A stretch of DNA of 8,536 nt from assembly GCA_003159055.1 (NCBI GenBank), contig PMLH01000592.1, positions 1-8,536 of the forward strand. Reading direction: 5' to 3'. The stretch comes from Myxococcales bacterium (lineage in GTDB: Bacteria > Myxococcota > Polyangia > Fen-1088). Shown piece by piece: positions 5,304 to 8,536 of this stretch; position 1 is the first letter of the stretch; each line of letters opens with the position of its first letter. The notes beneath the pieces were generated by a model. It had not been told where the DNA came from, made no database searches, and saw only the letters and a program-made list of their open reading frames with translations. The translations under genes were made by a program, and so were the position numbers.

Positions 5304-5374
5304 CGACCCGGCATGTCATTGCAGGAAGCAAATACAACAGGTTAGGCCCGAGGCGGCCGCCGGTGAGGCGCCGA

Positions 5375-6694
5375 TCACACCGCCAGCCGCAAAAGCGAGC
5401 AGCTGAGGGCTTCGCAGACCTGTTCGATCTTGCTCGCGGCCAGGCCATTGATGCGTCCACCCGGTTCAGCTTGCGCATAGAGAAGCATCGTCACCAAGCC
5501 ATCCACGATGACCGGCGAAACCAGCACGTCGTTCGGCGGATCGGTGCCCAGGGCCGACCAGAGCGGCCGTTGCACCGCCATGCCGTCGGGCGGAGGCGCT
5601 CCACGGAAAGTCGCCCGCCGGCTGCGGGCAATACGAAGGCAGGAAGGTAGCGAGAGCGAGAAGCGCAAACGTTCGACCTGGGGCCGCACCTGGCCGCCGG
5701 AAAATCCAAAGCGCGGCTGCGCGACCGCACCCGCCACCACGAACATCGCGCCCACCGCGAAGCAGGCACGCATGAACGTGAAGAGGTTGTCGGACAGATC
5801 CTGCTGGTCGGCCGCGAAACGGATCTGCTCGACGGCAAGCTGGGCGCTCGCGCTGGTAATCGGAACCACGATGGGCGTGAGCGGATGTCGCGAGAGCACG
5901 CGCGAAGGCTTTGGCGGATCGCAAGGTCGCGGGGGAATGAAGGTCAGCGGCGTCGGCGTGAAACAAAGCGCGTCTTCCATGACGGCGATGGGAGCGCCGG
6001 GCTCGGGGTTGCCGGGATGGAGGGGTGCCAGCCGAAGATGATGCGAGACCTCGTCGTCATGGTCCGCACCGAGCGAAGCTCGGTCGCCCACCATGCGCGG
6101 GACCGGTTGCTTGTCTTCGACTGCTCGGTGATGCGAGCGCAGGGCTGGACGAATCTGCGACGATTCCGACAGCTCCGACGATTCGGGGGGGCCAACCACC
6201 GCACCTTCCTTCGCGACTTGCTGTGGAACCGGCAAGTCCTTGAGCGCTGGGTGGAGGCCTCGCTTTCGCTTGACCCTGTACAGAAGCTCGAACTGCCGGG
6301 CGAGCGCGACCTCGCTGGCCACCATCGGGTCCACCGTGGCGCCGAGAATGAACGCAAGCCGATCGAGCGCGCGCGGGTTGGTGGGATTGGCCATGGCGAC
6401 GGCAACCCGTCGCGGGCTGGTGAGGAAGAGCGGAATGGCTTGCAGCTCAATGGCCTGATGAACCACCAGGCGCTTTCGCAACGAAGCGTCGGCACGCACG
6501 AAATCTGCTTCCAGTGCGGGTGGAACCCCGAATTGCTGGGCCAGCACCAAGGCGAGTTGGTCGCCGGTCAGGATACCTTCCTCGACAAGGTAGTTCGCTA
6601 GCCCAATGCCTTGCGCCTGCTCGGCGGCCAGAGCGGCCTCGAGCTTGGCCCGGCTGAGTATCCCCCGCTTGACCAGAATTTCACCCAGACTCAT
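5375..6694 (-). CDS. GspE N-terminal (MshEN)-domain protein with GAF-like C-terminus
   Basis: A 439-residue cytoplasmic protein. The ATG at 6694 is chosen over the upstream in-frame start at 6865 because GGAGG (6704-6700) lies 5 nt before it and similarity begins at once (MSLGEILVKRGILSRAKLEA). Residues 1-140 form the N-terminal domain of type II secretion/type IV pilus ATPases (T2SSE_N, MshEN): SLGEILVKRGILSRAKL, then GLANYLVEEGILTGDQLALV with LAQQFGVPP, then IPLFLTSPRRVAVAMANPTN and LDRLAFILGATVDPMV. No Walker A or B motif and no ATPase domain follow. Residues 147-285 are a low-complexity linker. Residues 288-437 resemble a GAF fold (SDNLFTFMRACFAVGAMFVV, GSALG-type DVLVSPVIVDGLVTMLLYAQ). 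Known MshEN domains bind c-di-GMP through RLGxxL repeats; here the Arg is Ser in the first copy and Gly in the second, so binding is doubtful. It is probably a regulatory or signalling protein. Confidence 0.8.
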   Translation of the reverse strand: MSLGEILVKRGILSRAKLEAALAAEQAQGIGLANYLVEEGILTGDQLALVLAQQFGVPPALEADFVRADASLRKRLVVHQAIELQAIPLFLTSPRRVAVAMANPTNPRALDRLAFILGATVDPMVASEVALARQFELLYRVKRKRGLHPALKDLPVPQQVAKEGAVVGPPESSELSESSQIRPALRSHHRAVEDKQPVPRMVGDRASLGADHDDEVSHHLRLAPLHPGNPEPGAPIAVMEDALCFTPTPLTFIPPRPCDPPKPSRVLSRHPLTPIVVPITSASAQLAVEQIRFAADQQDLSDNLFTFMRACFAVGAMFVVAGAVAQPRFGFSGGQVRPQVERLRFSLSLPSCLRIARSRRATFRGAPPPDGMAVQRPLWSALGTDPPNDVLVSPVIVDGLVTMLLYAQAEPGGRINGLAASKIEQVCEALSCSLLRLAV

Positions 6695-6910
6695 ATCCGC
6701 CTCCGGACTGTCCTGTGCACGAGATTTCGCCACGTGTTGCTTGGTCGATGACTCGGCATGTTCATCCTGGTATCGACAAGTTTGCGCGCCCCCTAAAGGT
6801 CCGTCCCCCGCCGTCGTGCCCGCTATCACGAAGACCTTGCGCAACGAGATGTGCTGCACCAACATGGCTGTCGCAAAACTGCAGCCAGCCCGGCCCGGAT
6901 AAAGACAGCG
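6695..6910. other. divergent intergenic region
   Basis: A 216-nt region between the minus-strand MshEN gene and the plus-strand TPR-methyltransferase gene. It must contain both promoters. I see the GGAGG of the MshEN gene (6704-6700) but no convincing -35/-10 pair, sigma-54 element or inverted operator for either direction. Both flanking genes have longer in-frame openings that reach into it (to 6865 and 6851). Those extensions lack ribosome-binding sites and family similarity, so I treat the region as non-coding. Confidence 0.45.
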
Positions 6911-8266
6911 ATGTCATCAAAAGCGAAACTGCGGGGAAGCAAACACCGTGCGCCGATAGATGCGGATCGCCTGGCCTCGGCCATTCGAATGCACCAGCAG
7001 GGCCAAGTCGAGCGTGCCGCCACGATCTACCAAGAGATGCTCCGACGCTCGCCGAACCACATCGATGCCTTGCATTTTCTGGGCGTGGCCGAGCACCAGC
7101 TGGGGGATCACGACAGCGCGCTTGCACACCTTGGGCGCGCCCTGGCACTTGCCCCCGACCATCCCGACGCACGTAGCAACCGCGGCAACGTTTTCAAGAA
7201 GATCGGCCGCCTCGACGAGGCCGAGGCGGACTATCGGCGCGCACTTGCGTTGCGACCCAAGGATGCCAACGCTCGCAACAACCTGGGCACCGTACTACGC
7301 GAACGGGGCCAGCTTGAGGAGGCGGTGGCGGCATTCCGCGAAGCGATCGCTCTCGCGCCCAACCACGCGGCGGCCTGGCAGAACCTCGGCAATGTCCTCT
7401 TCGGTTTGGGTCGCGCGGACGAAGCGGTCGAAGCCCATCGCGAAGCTGTGCGGTTGGCGCCGCAGTCCCCGAGCTCGTACCACTATCTCGGCGCGGTGCT
7501 GGCGGCGAACGGCCGGCTCCCCGAGGCCACGGAGGTGTTTCAACGCTGGGTCGATCTGTTTCCCGACGATCCCAGCGCGCGGCACATGCTGGCCGCGTGC
7601 ACCGGCGAAGCGGCGCCCGTCCGCGCCTCGGACGAATACGTACGCGCAGAATTCGCGGGCTTCGCGGCGAGCTTCGATGCCAACCTCGCCAAGCTCGAAT
7701 ACCAGGGGCCCAGCTTGATTGCCGAGGAAATCGAGCGCCTGCTTGGCCAAGGCGAGGTGCGAAGCGAAGTGCTTGACGCTGGCTGCGGCACCGGACTGTG
7801 CAGTCCGTTCCTGCGCCCGCGCTCCGGCAATCTGATCGGCGTGGACTTGTCGCCAGAGATGGTCGAGCGGGCTCGCCAGCGCAATCTCTACGACACGCTC
7901 GAGGTCGAGGAATTGACCGCCTATTTGCGCAGGCGGAAGGCCGCCTTCGATCTGGTGGTGTCCTCGGACACGCTGGTCTATTTTGGCGATCTTGGCGACG
8001 TGATTGCCGCCGCTGCGCAGGCCATGCGACCCGGTGCCATCCTGATCTTCACCGTCGAGCGGGTCACGCCTGCCGAGGCGCCGCAGGGCTTTCGGATTCA
8101 ACCGAGCGGACGCTATGCCCACTGCCGCGACTACCTTGCCGCCACACTCACCACCGCAGACCTTGGCGATGCGACGTTTCGCGAGGTAAACCTGCGCCAA
8201 GAGGCGGGCCGCTGGGTGGAGGGTTTGCTGGTCAGCGCCGTGCGACCGCCGGCCGAAGCTTCATGA
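6911..8266 (+). CDS. TPR-repeat SAM-dependent methyltransferase
   Basis: A 451-residue fusion. Residues 19-222 are six consecutive 34-residue tetratricopeptide repeats, beginning near 19, 53, 87, 121, 155 and 189, with typical cores such as NNLGTVLRERGQLEEAVAAF and NLGNVLFGLGRADEAVEAH. The C-terminal 200 residues are a class I methyltransferase. Motif I is EVLDAGCGTGLC (286-297), motif II GVDLSPEMVERAR (310-322), and the motif IV region FDLVVSSDTLVYFGDL (346-361). After these come LRQEAGRWVEGLLVSA and the end. The SAM-binding glycines are intact, so it should be active; the substrate is unknown. Such TPR-methyltransferase fusions are often annotated only as TPR proteins or trans-aconitate-methyltransferase-like. 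The ATG at 6911 is preferred to the GTG at 6851 because the intervening residues are unlike the family, though the ribosome-binding site is weak. It is transcribed away from the MshEN gene. Confidence 0.88.
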   Translation: MSSKAKLRGSKHRAPIDADRLASAIRMHQQGQVERAATIYQEMLRRSPNHIDALHFLGVAEHQLGDHDSALAHLGRALALAPDHPDARSNRGNVFKKIGRLDEAEADYRRALALRPKDANARNNLGTVLRERGQLEEAVAAFREAIALAPNHAAAWQNLGNVLFGLGRADEAVEAHREAVRLAPQSPSSYHYLGAVLAANGRLPEATEVFQRWVDLFPDDPSARHMLAACTGEAAPVRASDEYVRAEFAGFAASFDANLAKLEYQGPSLIAEEIERLLGQGEVRSEVLDAGCGTGLCSPFLRPRSGNLIGVDLSPEMVERARQRNLYDTLEVEELTAYLRRRKAAFDLVVSSDTLVYFGDLGDVIAAAAQAMRPGAILIFTVERVTPAEAPQGFRIQPSGRYAHCRDYLAATLTTADLGDATFREVNLRQEAGRWVEGLLVSAVRPPAEAS

Positions 8267-8305
8267 TTTCTTCGCTCCCTTCACAACCGTGTTAGGCGAA
8301 AGACG
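8267..8305. other. short gap before cydA
   Basis: A 39-nt gap between the methyltransferase stop and the cydA start. It holds a modest AGGCG (about 8 nt before the ATG) as ribosome-binding site. No terminator hairpin is visible, so read-through transcription from the upstream gene is possible. Confidence 0.4.
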
Positions 8306-8536
8306 ATGACCGACCCCATTTTCTGGCACCGACTGCAATTCGGCTTCACCGCCGCGTACCACTACCTCTTCCCCCAGCTCACCATGGGGCTTGTGGTCTT
8401 CATCGTTCTGTTCAAGGTGTTGGCACGGCGAACCAAAGACGATCGCTACCAGGATGCCGCGCGCTTTTGGATCCGCATCTTCGGTATCAACTTCGTGGTC
8501 GGCGTCGTGACCGGCATTCCGATGGAGTTTCAGTTC
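8306..8536 (+). CDS. cydA: cytochrome bd ubiquinol oxidase subunit I (5' part, cut by window edge)
   Basis: The first 77 codons of subunit I of the cytochrome bd quinol oxidase, which oxidises quinol and reduces oxygen to water in the cytoplasmic membrane at high oxygen affinity. The N-terminus reads FWHRLQFGFTAAYHYLF. It lines up with E. coli CydA (RLQFALTAMYHFLF) and keeps His19, the haem b595 ligand. The first membrane helix (QLTMGLVVFIVLFKVLA) is followed by a loop, RFWIRIFGINFVVGVVTGI, and the conserved MEFQF at the window edge, the start of helix 2 and its GTNW-containing loop in the family. The frame is open to the last base. The ATG at 8306 agrees with the family start. A cydB gene is expected just downstream, outside the window. 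The symbol is given because the N-terminus is highly characteristic. Confidence 0.95.
   Translation, partial: MTDPIFWHRLQFGFTAAYHYLFPQLTMGLVVFIVLFKVLARRTKDDRYQDAARFWIRIFGINFVVGVVTGIPMEFQF

Larger units (their letters stand above)
5231..5374. other. intergenic region between the MshEN gene and the sigma operon
   Basis: A 144-nt gap on the coding strand. It holds a 10-bp GC palindrome (ggcggccgcc, 5352-5361) close after the MshEN stop, but no T-run, so I do not call it an intrinsic terminator. The candidate ECF promoter and the sigma ribosome-binding site lie in its downstream half. The gap and these signals suggest the sigma operon is transcribed from its own promoter. Confidence 0.45.

Noticed and set aside
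5352..5361. GC palindrome after the MshEN gene as an intrinsic terminator
   Set aside because: The 10-bp palindrome has no loop and no T-run follows on the coding strand; common by chance in high-GC DNA.
6695..6865. N-terminal extension of the MshEN protein by 57 residues
   Set aside because: GGAGG stands 5 nt before the ATG at 6694 and family similarity begins there; the extension has no motif.
1..8536. CRISPR array, tRNA, rRNA, transposase or phage genes
   Set aside because: No regularly spaced repeats, no clover-leaf candidate, and no recognisable transposase or phage protein in any frame.

Overview
The window is high-GC, densely coded bacterial DNA. Several things suggest Myxococcota (Deltaproteobacteria-like): an ECF sigma/FecR anti-sigma operon whose distal genes encode a Pro/Ala-rich membrane protein and a Cys-rich lipoprotein, a stand-alone GspE N-terminal (MshEN) protein with a GAF-like tail, and a TPR-methyltransferase fusion. 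This assignment is inference from gene content; there is no rRNA or other marker gene.

Layout from left to right. (1) 1-99 has no secure gene. (2) 100-516 (-) is a small FMN-binding pyridoxamine-phosphate-oxidase-like protein. (3) 517-1516 is about 1 kb without an intact gene. It holds at least two relics: a radical SAM gene on the + strand (651-1070), truncated and internally deleted, and the last ~45 codons of a histidine kinase on the - strand (1379-1516). (4) 1517-5230 (-) is a four-gene operon in the order ECF sigma factor, FecR-type anti-sigma factor, Pro/Ala-rich membrane protein, Cys-rich lipoprotein. Each junction is a 4-base start/stop overlap (ATGA, ATGA, GTGA). (5) 5375-6694 (-) is the MshEN/GAF-like protein. 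(6) 6695-6910 is a divergent intergenic region. (7) 6911-8266 (+) is a protein with six TPRs followed by a SAM methyltransferase. (8) 8306 to the right edge (+) is the start of cydA, subunit I of the cytochrome bd quinol oxidase.

The operon looks like one cell-surface signalling unit. The sigma factor would be held at the membrane by the single-pass anti-sigma factor, which has a cytoplasmic HxxxCxxC motif and a periplasmic FecR domain. The two downstream, translationally coupled genes encode exported proteins that could sense the signal or be the output. No TonB-dependent transducer, the usual partner of FecR in iron uptake, is visible, so an iron role is not supported. The other genes show no clear functional link to this operon.
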